Of a stretch of 42,512 nt of DNA, positions 24,934 to 31,807 are shown in pieces. Under the pieces are notes generated by a model. The model did not search any database and had not been told where the DNA came from. It saw only the letters and a list, made by a program, of their open reading frames with translations. Origin of the DNA: Micavibrio sp. UBA7689 (GTDB taxonomy: Bacteria; Pseudomonadota; Alphaproteobacteria; Micavibrionales; Micavibrionaceae); contig DLGR01000035.1 of the NCBI GenBank assembly GCA_002482805.1, positions 1 to 42,512 on the forward strand. Direction: 5' to 3'. How positions within the stretch are numbered: position 1 is the first letter of the stretch; every line of letters begins with the position of its first letter. A program made the translations under genes and the position numbers.

Positions 24934-25645
24934 ACTCGTAACCGATGATCACTTTTACGAGAGCATCGGGCGCGCTTTCGGATACTCCAGCCAATATGCC
25001 AGCTTCGTACCCAAGGCTTCCGAATGCATCACCGTAAATGACCGGCCCGAATTGGTGACCCTGATCGTCAAAATCGTCTTCGAAGTCACCAAAATCGGAA
25101 TACCATTCCGCGCCGACGTCGAAATCTTCACTAACTTCATATGCCAGCTTGTAAGAAAGCCCGTATTGCAGATCATCTTCCGAGTCATCGCCGACTTCGC
25201 GTGAAACATTGAAGTTTGCTGTGTTTTTGAGCTTATCGATCTGCTTGGCCAGAATGAATTTGGCTTTGATCTCATCGGGACCTCCTTGGAGACTGCGTTC
25301 ATATTCCAGTTTCAAGCCGGGATCGACCCAAAGGGCGCCTTTGGGTGCAAGCTGGAATTTGTTTTCCCATGTAAGTGCAGAAAATTCCGCATCTTCATCA
25401 TCGCCTGCGTCTTCACCGGATACGCCGATTTTCGTTTCCCAGAAGGATGTAACACCATATGCATAGGATGTTTCCATTTCCCAAGCTTCGTCATCATCAT
25501 CTATTTCATATCCGCCCTTCCATTCGATTTCGGATTCACCTTCCGAAACATACGGGCTGGTAACGTTTTTGGTTGCGTTGGCAGGAAAGGCAAAAAATAT
25601 AATTGCAGCGGAGGTCGTTGCAAAAAGCAGGTGTTTTTTTAACAT
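24929..25645 (-). CDS. Secreted acidic protein, probable outer membrane beta-barrel
   Basis: 238 residues. AGAGGG five bases upstream supports ATG 25645. A signal peptide (MLKKHLLFATTSAAIIFFAF, ending PANA) is followed by alternating strands rich in Asp, Glu and aromatics (YEIDDDDEAWEMETSYAYG, FEDDFDDQGHQFGP). The last residues are VKVIIGYEF; a C-terminal aromatic residue is typical of outer membrane barrel proteins. I do not recognise a named family. It lies alone on the minus strand between elements A and B, with its own likely promoter. Confidence 0.7.
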   Translation of the reverse strand: MLKKHLLFATTSAAIIFFAFPANATKNVTSPYVSEGESEIEWKGGYEIDDDDEAWEMETSYAYGVTSFWETKIGVSGEDAGDDEDAEFSALTWENKFQLAPKGALWVDPGLKLEYERSLQGGPDEIKAKFILAKQIDKLKNTANFNVSREVGDDSEDDLQYGLSYKLAYEVSEDFDVGAEWYSDFGDFEDDFDDQGHQFGPVIYGDAFGSLGYEAGILAGVSESAPDALVKVIIGYEF

Positions 25646-25671
25646 GATGTCCCTCTTGGTTGAACTGTTAT

Positions 25672-25699
25672 AAAGTAACAATTCATAATAATCTGTCAA
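25672..25699 (-). promoter_or_regulatory. Probable promoter of the acidic secreted protein gene
   Basis: On the minus strand a perfect -35 TTGACA (25694-25699) is followed after 16 bases by TACTTT (25672-25677). The -35 overlaps a plus-strand CTGTCA that would serve element B, so the two promoters diverge from shared bases. Confidence 0.5.
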
Positions 25700-25721
25700 T
25701 CTGAAATATTTTTTCTTATAC
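25693..25721 (+). promoter_or_regulatory. Possible promoter of element B
   Basis: CTGTCA (25693-25698), a 17-base spacer and TTATAC (25716-25721), placed directly before the left arm of element B. Both hexamers are only partial matches. Confidence 0.3.
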
Positions 25722-25722
25722 A

Positions 25723-25848
25723 AGGAACATTTTCCCGCGCCAAGCGTAGGTATGATGTGAATGACGCAGATAATCTTGTAACAGGGATTTGAACGTTGTT
25801 CCAAAGAAAGCCCCGCGTCTTCGGATTGCGGGGTTTTCGTTGTCTAGA
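25723..25848 (+). repeat. Element B: second copy of the structured intergenic element
   Basis: AGGAACA (25723-25729) and TGTTCC (25797-25802) form the outer arms, as in element A. GTGAATGACGCAGATA (25757-25772) and ATTTGAACGTTGTTCCAAA (25787-25805) are the conserved blocks. The 14 bases between them differ from copy A but can also fold (AATC...GATT), which suggests the structure is kept. The hairpin CCCCGC/GCGGGG (25811-25833) with TTTTCGTT ends the element, and TCTAGA again covers the stop of the convergent gene. Confidence 0.7.
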
Positions 25849-26344
25849 TTCTTAAGGCGCGCCTGTCGGCGGGTATAGCTTGCTGTTCCATAATTAAAGC
25901 TTGTCTTTGCGCTTCTTCCCGCTCAGATGCCTCTTCGGCCCAGCGTTCCTGCACAGTCTCCTGTGCCCACATAATATGTGCAACCCGTGTTTCTTTGCAG
26001 GTTGCTAGAAAAATTTGATATCCGAAATTGTCAAAATCGAAACCCGGCTCGGCATGCTGTGTTACGAGACGGCGAATTTCCATGTTGTGATACTCGCGTG
26101 CATCTTTGGTTTGCTGGGAAATCCCCTCTTCGGCTTCCACCTTAACTGTTGCCACCAAAGCATCGAGCAAATGGTTTTTGGGTCCAACATGTTTGTTAAG
26201 CAGTTGCACAACAGTCAAAATATCTCTTTGGAATATCTCAGAATGATCGGCGGCGCGAATTGCGGCCAGCACATCTTTATCACCAACGGATGCGGAATTT
26301 TGAGCCGCACTCGCGAAAGGACCATCCACCATAGGACTCTTCAT
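25844..26344 (-). CDS. Uncharacterised helical protein
   Basis: 166 residues, not recognised. AAGG eight bases upstream of ATG 26344 favours it over the GTG at 26350. No signal peptide or membrane segment. It looks soluble and mostly helical, with a charged C-terminal segment (QERWAEEASEREEAQRQALI). The stop lies in the TCTAGA at the end of element B. The gene diverges from gap across a 155-base region with a dyad at 26367-26391. Confidence 0.6.
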   Translation of the reverse strand: MKSPMVDGPFASAAQNSASVGDKDVLAAIRAADHSEIFQRDILTVVQLLNKHVGPKNHLLDALVATVKVEAEEGISQQTKDAREYHNMEIRRLVTQHAEPGFDFDNFGYQIFLATCKETRVAHIMWAQETVQERWAEEASEREEAQRQALIMEQQAIPADRRALRI

Positions 26345-26366
26345 AGACACACCTTGCTTTTCTTTT

Positions 26367-26391
26367 TTTGAGACGTTTTTTATACGTCAAA
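26367..26391. promoter_or_regulatory. Dyad in the divergent region upstream of gap
   Basis: TTTG-AG-ACGT and ACGT-CAAA form an interrupted inverted repeat around a T-rich centre, between the diverging helical-protein gene and gap. It could be an operator or a transcript hairpin. A TATAAG at 26415-26420 might be the gap -10, but no -35 at the right distance is convincing. Confidence 0.3.
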
Positions 26392-26499
26392 AGCAACAAT
26401 ATGTCAAACAATGCTATAAGAGGCTAAAGATGTTGCATTAGGACCTGCCGAAGTTTAAAAACAGGGCCAGAAACAGCACTTTATAGAGGGAATAATCCA

Positions 26500-27534
26500 A
26501 TGGCAGCAGTAAGAGTAGCAATCAACGGTTTCGGACGTATCGGCCGCCTTGTGGCGCGCGCACTGTATGAATCGGGGCGCAAAGACGTCGAATTGGTTGC
26601 TATCAATGATCTCGCCACGCTCGAAGGCAACAGAATCCTCCTCAAATATGACTCCGTTCACGGCCCTTTCCCGTTCCCCGTCGAAGTCAAAGACGACAAG
26701 ACGCTCGTCATCAACGGCAAGCCCGTAATTGTAACGCAGGAAAAAGATCCGACCAAACTGCCCTGGGGCGATCTGAATATCGACATCGTTCTGGAATGCA
26801 CGGGCATTTTCACGAAAAAAGAAAAAGCGATGATGCACATCACTGCCGGCGCGAAGAAGGTTTTGATTTCCGCTCCCGCCGAAGAAGAAGATCTCACGGT
26901 TGTTTACGGTGTCAATTCCGACAAACTGAAACCCGAGCACACGGTGGTTTCCAACGCATCCTGCACGACGAACTGCCTTGCACCAGTTGCCAAAGTCCTG
27001 CACGAAGCGATCGGCATCGAAAGCGGTTTCATGACGACCATCCACTCCTACACGGGTGACCAGAATACGGTCGACACGTTCCACAAAGATTTGCACCGCG
27101 CCCGCGCGGCGGCCTTGAACATCATCCCGACCTCTACGGGCGCTGCCAAGGCTGTCGGCAAAGTGTTGCCAGAATTGAAAGGCAAACTGGATGGTGTATC
27201 TCTGCGCGTTCCCACGCCGAACGTTTCTGTTGTTGATCTGAAATTCGTCGCTTCCCGCGAAACGACCGTGGAAGAAGTCAACGGTGCGATCAAAAAGGCG
27301 CTCGGCGACATGAAAAACATTCTGGATGCGTACAATGACCCGCTCGTATCCTCTGACTTCAATCACAATGCCCATTCTTCCATCTTTTCCTACGAAGGCA
27401 CGAAAGTCGTCGAGGGCAAACTGGTGCGTATCATGACGTGGTACGACAATGAATGGGGCTTTTCCAACCGCATGCTGGACACAGCCGCTAAAATGCACTC
27501 CGTGGGTTACGCTGCCCAAAGCAAGGCCGCGTAA
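26500..27534 (+). CDS. gap: Glyceraldehyde-3-phosphate dehydrogenase, type I
   Basis: 344 residues. Oxidises glyceraldehyde-3-phosphate to 1,3-bisphosphoglycerate with NAD(P). The Rossmann motif is VAINGFGRIGRL; the catalytic cysteine is C155 in SNASCTTNCLAP; the histidine lies in TTIHSYTGDQ; the C-terminal WYDNEWGFSNR is typical. AGAGGG lies nine bases before the ATG. Within the family, IND after the Rossmann fold (VAIND) fits NAD use. It is followed directly by fba rather than pgk. Confidence 0.97.
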   Translation: MAAVRVAINGFGRIGRLVARALYESGRKDVELVAINDLATLEGNRILLKYDSVHGPFPFPVEVKDDKTLVINGKPVIVTQEKDPTKLPWGDLNIDIVLECTGIFTKKEKAMMHITAGAKKVLISAPAEEEDLTVVYGVNSDKLKPEHTVVSNASCTTNCLAPVAKVLHEAIGIESGFMTTIHSYTGDQNTVDTFHKDLHRARAAALNIIPTSTGAAKAVGKVLPELKGKLDGVSLRVPTPNVSVVDLKFVASRETTVEEVNGAIKKALGDMKNILDAYNDPLVSSDFNHNAHSSIFSYEGTKVVEGKLVRIMTWYDNEWGFSNRMLDTAAKMHSVGYAAQSKAA

Positions 27535-27560
27535 TGCAACCCATCAAAAAGGAAAACACC

Positions 27561-28622
27561 ATGTCCTCACTGAAGCCCGGCGTTGTCTGGGGCGATAATT
27601 ACCAAACGCTTCTACGCGCTTGTAAGGAAGGCGAATACGCCCTTCCTGCCGTGAACGTTATCGGCACCAATTCTGTGAACGCCGTTCTGGAAGCCGCCGC
27701 CAAAAACAAGTCGGATGTGATTATCCAGCTTTCCAACGGCGGTGCGGAATTCTTCGCGGGCAAAGGCATGGCTGATCCTTTCAAGGCGAAAGTATTGGGC
27801 GCAATCTCGGCTGCCCAGCACGTTCACCTTCTCGCGCAGGAATACGGCGTGGCCGTTATTCTTTCTACCGATCACGCAAACAAGAAACTGGTTCCGTGGG
27901 TCGATGCGATGCTGGATTACGGCGTTGAGTATTTCAAACAACATGGCCGTCCGTTGTTCTCCTCGCACATGATTGATTTGTCCGAAGAGCCGATCCATGA
28001 AAACCTTGAAACCTGCGCGCGCGTGCTGAAGCGCATGGTTCCGCTCGGCATGTCTATCGAGATCGAACTCGGTGTGACGGGTGGTGAAGAAGACGGCGTG
28101 GGCTCCGATGAAATCGACAACGCGAAACTTTACACGCAACCCGAAGACGTTTTGCTTGCCTATGAAACGTTGGCCCCTATCGGCCACTTTTCCACGGCGG
28201 CATCGTTCGGCAACGTTCACGGCGTTTATTCGCCCGGTAACGTCAAACTGCGTCCTGACATACTGAAGAATTCGCAAGAACTCGTCGCAAAATCCAAAGG
28301 CCTCGGAAAAAACCCGCTCGACCTCGTCTTCCACGGCGGTTCGGGTTCGGAAAAAGACAAGATTGCGGAATCCCTGAAATACGGCGTTTTCAAAATGAAC
28401 ATCGACACCGACACACAATTTGCGTTTGCGGAATCCATCGGCAAATATATCTGGAACAACGAACGTGCGTTCGCGTACCAGATCGACCCCGAAGACGGCA
28501 AGCCGTACAAAAAGCAATATGACCCCCGCGTTTGGTTGCGCGAAGGCGAAAAAGGCATGATTGCACGCCTGAACGAAGCTTTTGCGGACTTAAGATCGGC
28601 TGGTAAGTCCTTGGCGGCATAG
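27561..28622 (+). CDS. fbaA: Fructose-bisphosphate aldolase, class II
   Basis: 353 residues. AAGGA ahead of ATG 27561 favours it over the ATG at 27534, which overlaps the gap stop. This is the Zn2+-dependent aldolase of the E. coli FbaA (class IIA) type, judged by length and motifs: ILSTDHANKK, IEIELGVTGGEEDGV, SFGNVHGVYSPGN, VFHGGSGSEKDKI and FKMNIDTDTQFAF. It splits fructose-1,6-bisphosphate. It is co-transcribed with gap, 26 bases downstream. Confidence 0.96.
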   Translation: MSSLKPGVVWGDNYQTLLRACKEGEYALPAVNVIGTNSVNAVLEAAAKNKSDVIIQLSNGGAEFFAGKGMADPFKAKVLGAISAAQHVHLLAQEYGVAVILSTDHANKKLVPWVDAMLDYGVEYFKQHGRPLFSSHMIDLSEEPIHENLETCARVLKRMVPLGMSIEIELGVTGGEEDGVGSDEIDNAKLYTQPEDVLLAYETLAPIGHFSTAASFGNVHGVYSPGNVKLRPDILKNSQELVAKSKGLGKNPLDLVFHGGSGSEKDKIAESLKYGVFKMNIDTDTQFAFAESIGKYIWNNERAFAYQIDPEDGKPYKKQYDPRVWLREGEKGMIARLNEAFADLRSAGKSLAA

Positions 28623-28667
28623 TCTATCTGGGATACAATCTCCACGAATTTACTTTAGGAGATCGTC

Positions 28668-29582
28668 ATGGAAGCTTTTGTCATCGTCATCGCCGTTTTG
28701 GCGGTCGTCATCATAATCAAAGGTGTCAAACAAGTACCGCAAGGTATGGAGTACACGGTCGAACGTTTCGGCCGTTACACGAAGACGCTTACCCCAGGTT
28801 TGAACCTCATTGTACCTATCGTTGATTCCGTCGGGGCTAAAGTGTCCATGATGGAAACGGTTCTTGATGTTCCGTCCCAGGAAGTCATCACCAAAGATAA
28901 CGCGCTCGTGAAAGTGGACGGGGTCGTGTTCTATCAAATTCTCGATGCCGCCAAAGCCGCTTATGAAGTGCGCGGTCTTGAAAACGCCATCTTGAACCTG
29001 ACCATGACGAACCTTCGTACGGTTATGGGCTCGATGACGTTGGACGAACTGCTTTCCGAACGCGACCATATCAACTCCCGCCTTCTCGCCATCGTCGATG
29101 ACGCGACGGCACCTTGGGGTATTAAAGTCACGCGTATCGAGATCAAGGATATCGCCCCACCCCGCGACCTCGTGGATTCCATGGCGCGCCAGATGAAAGC
29201 GGAACGCGATAAACGTGCGACGGTTCTGGAAGCACAAGGTGCTCGTGAAGCAGCCATCCTGCGCGCTGAAGGCGAAAAGCAAGGTACGATGCTGGAAGCA
29301 GAAGGCCGTAAAGAGGCGGCTTTCCGCGACGCTGAAGCCCGTGAACGTTCAGCGGAAGCTGAAGCCCGCGCCACGCAAATGGTGTCCGATGCCATTTCTC
29401 ACGGCAATGTTCAGGCGATCAATTACTTCGTCGCGCAAAAATACATTGAATCTTTGAAGGAATTCGCGAAATCCCCGAACCAGAAAACCATCTTTATGCC
29501 GCTCGAGACTACTGGCGTCATGGGCTCCATCGCGGGGATTACCGATCTTGTGCAGGACATCACGAACAAGAAAAAGGCATAG
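28668..29582 (+). CDS. qmcA: SPFH/stomatin-like membrane protein (QmcA type)
   Basis: 304 residues. An N-terminal membrane anchor (about 3-18) precedes the band-7 domain, with VPQGMEYTVERFGRYTKTL, PGLNLIVPIVD and LDELLSERDHINSRL, and a long helical Ala/Glu coiled coil (about 180-245). SPFH proteins form large cage-like oligomers in the inner membrane and often modulate FtsH. AGGAGA lies eight bases before the ATG. The NfeD gene starts three bases after the stop, the usual partner arrangement. Confidence 0.95.
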   Translation: MEAFVIVIAVLAVVIIIKGVKQVPQGMEYTVERFGRYTKTLTPGLNLIVPIVDSVGAKVSMMETVLDVPSQEVITKDNALVKVDGVVFYQILDAAKAAYEVRGLENAILNLTMTNLRTVMGSMTLDELLSERDHINSRLLAIVDDATAPWGIKVTRIEIKDIAPPRDLVDSMARQMKAERDKRATVLEAQGAREAAILRAEGEKQGTMLEAEGRKEAAFRDAEARERSAEAEARATQMVSDAISHGNVQAINYFVAQKYIESLKEFAKSPNQKTIFMPLETTGVMGSIAGITDLVQDITNKKKA

Positions 29583-29585
29583 ACC

Positions 29586-30038
29586 ATGGAATTTTTAGCA
29601 CATCTTGAATACTGGCACTGGCTCCTCCTTGGCTCTATTTTCATCATCCTCGAAGTGTTCGTGCCGAGCGCGATCTTCCTCTGGCCCGGCATTGCGGGAC
29701 TTGTGGTCGGGATCATTGCTTATCTGATTTCCGAACTCGCATGGTCGCACCAGATATTGCTTTGGGCGGTGCTATCGCTCGTGCTGGCTTTTGGATGGCA
29801 TTTCTACAGAAAGAAACATCCTGCGACGAAACCCATTTCCTCTATGAACCGCCGCGGTGAGCAATATGTGGGCCGCCACTTCACTTTGACCAAAGATATC
29901 ATTAACGGTGTGGGCGAATTGCATGTCGATGATACGCGCTGGAAAATACTTTCTTCCAAAGACCTTTCGACGGGCATAAAGGTACGCGTTACGGCCGTGG
30001 AAGGAACGTCTTTGCGGGTAGAAGAGTATCTAGGGTAA
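29586..30038 (+). CDS. NfeD-like membrane protein, SPFH partner
   Basis: 150 residues. Two or three transmembrane helices (about 12-70) containing the family segment ILEVFVPSAIFLWPGIAGL are followed by a soluble OB-fold domain (about 95-148: GRHFTLTKDIINGVGELHVD, then VRVTAVEGTSLRVEEY). It is the short form found with QmcA/YbbK pairs, lacking the ClpP-like protease domain of long NfeD proteins. It probably binds the SPFH oligomer next to it. Confidence 0.93.
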   Translation: MEFLAHLEYWHWLLLGSIFIILEVFVPSAIFLWPGIAGLVVGIIAYLISELAWSHQILLWAVLSLVLAFGWHFYRKKHPATKPISSMNRRGEQYVGRHFTLTKDIINGVGELHVDDTRWKILSSKDLSTGIKVRVTAVEGTSLRVEEYLG

Positions 30039-30041
30039 TTC

Positions 30042-30518
30042 ATGTTCGGTATTCGTCGCGGATTATTGCTCATCATTATAATTGCGGCTGTATCGTCGTT
30101 AATCGGTTCTGAAAATTTCCGCGATTTTGCTACAGGGATATTCAAGGATCAGGTTTCCACCGTTCTTACTGAACAGGCGGAAAAGCATATCCTTTATGGC
30201 ACGCGTGGCGGCGGCGGACACAAATATGGTGTCGGAAAGCCCTGCAAAAGCGAATTCCCCAAAGAATGGAATGACGCAAAAATCCTTTCCACCGTTGAAA
30301 AGATCGCGTCCAATGACAATCTGGATTGGAAGCGCGGCGACAACGGTTACTACGTTGCTAACGATACGGTTGATGGCGTTAAAGTGCGCGTTGTGGTCAG
30401 CGGCAACAAAAACACCATCATCACTGCCTATCCTTTGAACGGGAAACGCAACCCTTGTGTAGGTAAGGCAAACGAGACAAACATCCCCGCTCCTGCCAAC
30501 GATAATTTCAACGATTGA
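30042..30518 (+). CDS. Membrane-anchored EndoU-like protein (putative ribonuclease)
   Basis: 158 residues. MFGIRRGLLLIIIIAAVSSL is a signal anchor. The rest resembles bacterial EndoU domains known from contact-dependent toxins: KHILYG (H49), GGGGHKYGVGK (H60, K66), EFPKEWNDAKILSTVEKIAS, DGVKVRVVV and IITAYPLN (T128, Y130), in the expected order. EndoU enzymes cut RNA with a His-His-Lys centre. Two cysteines (C68, C139) could form a disulfide outside the cytoplasm. It lies three bases after the NfeD-like gene and meets the next gene tail to tail. No immunity gene is evident, so a toxin role is not shown. Confidence 0.65.
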   Translation: MFGIRRGLLLIIIIAAVSSLIGSENFRDFATGIFKDQVSTVLTEQAEKHILYGTRGGGGHKYGVGKPCKSEFPKEWNDAKILSTVEKIASNDNLDWKRGDNGYYVANDTVDGVKVRVVVSGNKNTIITAYPLNGKRNPCVGKANETNIPAPANDNFND

Positions 30519-30950
30519 TTATTCGAAGGTCGGCGGGCGCATTTCCCTGCGATCGCATTTAAAAACCTGAACAGGTACGCGCCCCGCTTCAACGCCACCG
30601 ATTGCGTCCATGGCATCATGGCTCAGGTCTATGACGTTGCGGCGGAATTTCCCGCGATCATTAACCACGACACGCACCGCCTGATTGTTGTTCATATTTA
30701 CGACCATCACTTCGGTACCGAACGGCAAGGTGTTGTGCGCGGCTGTAGGTAAAGACGTATCGAAAGTTTCGCCGCTGGCGGTGTTGCGCCCGTGAAAACC
30801 GTTCCCATACCATGTGGCGGTTTCGGTTTGGGTTAATTCGCCGTTTTTCTTGCAGTTCAAATTGTTGCCGAAAGCGTCGCGCGGCGGTTCGGAACATCCG
30901 GCTGCCGTTAAAAAGGCCAAGGCTGCACATGCGGTCTTTTTTGGAAACAT
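30519..30950 (-). CDS. rlpA: RlpA-like double-psi beta-barrel lipoprotein
   Basis: 143 residues. The signal peptide ends in the lipobox LTAAGC, predicting a lipidated Cys19. The barrel domain shows ETATWYGNGFHGRNTASGE, TAAHNTLPFGTEVMVVN and VVVNDRGKF...VIDLSHDAM, the RlpA pattern in which Asp and His sites act on glycan strands lacking stem peptides. There is no C-terminal SPOR domain, so septal targeting by that route is not expected. Its stop abuts that of the EndoU-like gene. Confidence 0.9.
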   Translation of the reverse strand: MFPKKTACAALAFLTAAGCSEPPRDAFGNNLNCKKNGELTQTETATWYGNGFHGRNTASGETFDTSLPTAAHNTLPFGTEVMVVNMNNNQAVRVVVNDRGKFRRNVIDLSHDAMDAIGGVEAGRVPVQVFKCDRREMRPPTFE

Positions 30951-30990
30951 GCGGCATCACTAGCGTAAAACATACTTTATGGCAAATAGA

Positions 30991-31377
30991 TTATTTGCCG
31001 CACTTGTAGATTGTTACAGGCGCGACGCCGTCATGGATCATGCCAAGTTGCTTGGCCGCGCCCTTGCTCAGGTCTATGACATGGGCCTTAAAGGCCCCCC
31101 TGTCGTTCACGCGTACATAGGCCACGCGATTGTTCTTGTTGTTCACGACCTTAAGCATAGTGCCAAAAGGCAGCTTGCGGTGAGCGGCGGTGTAGCCTTC
31201 CGGGTCGTAAACTTCCTCGTTTTTGGTCAGTTTTCCTTCGAATCCGGGGCCATACCAGCTTGCCGTGCCGCGTTGGAGTTCTTGACTGCATACGCTCTGG
31301 GTTGCTTCGGCCTTCCGGAAACCCCCGAAAACCGCCCCCAAAATTATGAAGATCGCTATGCAACGCCTTGAAAACAT
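30991..31377 (-). CDS. rlpA: RlpA-like double-psi beta-barrel protein, second copy
   Basis: 128 residues from ATG 31377; a TTG at 31383 is possible. The signal peptide (MFSRRCIAIFIILGAVFGGF) has no clear lipobox, so it may be a soluble periplasmic protein. Motifs: RGTASWYGPGFEGKLTKNEE, TAAHRKLPFGTMLKVVN and VNDRGAF...VIDLSKGAAK. It resembles the downstream gene throughout, which suggests an old tandem duplication. No SPOR domain is present. Confidence 0.88.
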   Translation of the reverse strand: MFSRRCIAIFIILGAVFGGFRKAEATQSVCSQELQRGTASWYGPGFEGKLTKNEEVYDPEGYTAAHRKLPFGTMLKVVNNKNNRVAYVRVNDRGAFKAHVIDLSKGAAKQLGMIHDGVAPVTIYKCGK

Positions 31378-31426
31378 ACTCAAACTCTAGCGTGTCATAT
31401 GGGATAAGGCAAATTCGGCTTTTCCC

Positions 31427-31455
31427 TTGCATTTGGGCGTTAAATCCCCTAGAAA
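31427..31455 (+). promoter_or_regulatory. Possible rpmE promoter
   Basis: TTGCAT (31427-31432), a 17-base spacer and TAGAAA (31450-31455). Each hexamer matches the consensus partly. It diverges from the RlpA-like gene and would start transcription about 25 bases before the rpmE start. Confidence 0.4.
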
Positions 31456-31484
31456 CAGGCTCGAATTTATTAAAGGAGCTTCCA

Positions 31485-31754
31485 ATGAGAGCTGACACGC
31501 ACCCCGATTACCATGAAATCATCATCATCCAAACGGATGGTACTGAGTTCAAAACCCGTTCCTGCATGGGCAAAGCCGGCGATAAAATGCGCCTCGACGT
31601 TGATCCTTTGTCCCACCCTGCATGGCAAGGCGGCACGACGAAGGTTGTTGAAAAGCAACAGCTGAAGAAATTCGAAAACCGTTTCGGTTCCTTCCTGTCC
31701 GGTTCCGCCGGCCGCGAGGACGAAGCCGCGAAAGAAGCAGAAGCCAAGAAGTAA
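31485..31754 (+). CDS. rpmE: 50S ribosomal protein bL31
   Basis: 89 residues. AAAGGAG precedes ATG 31485. The sequence HPDYHEI, TDGTEFKTRSCMGKAGDKMR, LDVDPLSHPAWQGG and KKFENRFGSF follows the family through its length. It is the zinc-free form: the CxxC ribbon is absent and a single cysteine remains. A charged C-terminal tail (REDEAAKEAEAKK) extends past the core. bL31 bridges the central protuberance and the small subunit head. Confidence 0.93.
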   Translation: MRADTHPDYHEIIIIQTDGTEFKTRSCMGKAGDKMRLDVDPLSHPAWQGGTTKVVEKQQLKKFENRFGSFLSGSAGREDEAAKEAEAKK

Positions 31755-31772
31755 GCTTCTTTTCGATCCAAT

Positions 31773-31803
31773 TAAAAACCGCTCTTTCGAGCGGTTTTTT
31801 TTT
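31773..31803. terminator. Bidirectional terminator between rpmE and valS
   Basis: AAAAACCGCTC pairs with GAGCGGTTTTT around a TTTC loop, flanked by T-runs on the plus strand and A-runs that read as T on the minus strand. It lies between converging genes and can serve both. Confidence 0.93.
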
Positions 31804-31807
31804 ATTC

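Noticed and set aside
24806..25848. Elements A and B as integron attC sites
   Set aside because: Tandem same-strand genes each followed by a similar element recall gene cassettes, but I find no RYYYAAC/GTTRRRY core pair at the ends and no integrase in the window.
26455..27519. 354-residue minus-strand open frame over gap
   Set aside because: Complement of a strongly conserved gap gene; the length follows from its codon bias.
27612..28517. 301-residue minus-strand open frame over fba
   Set aside because: Shadow of the aldolase gene, with no recognisable motifs or start signal.
30042..30950. Toxin-immunity pair of the EndoU-like gene and the next gene
   Set aside because: The neighbour is an RlpA-like lipoprotein on the opposite strand, not an immunity protein.
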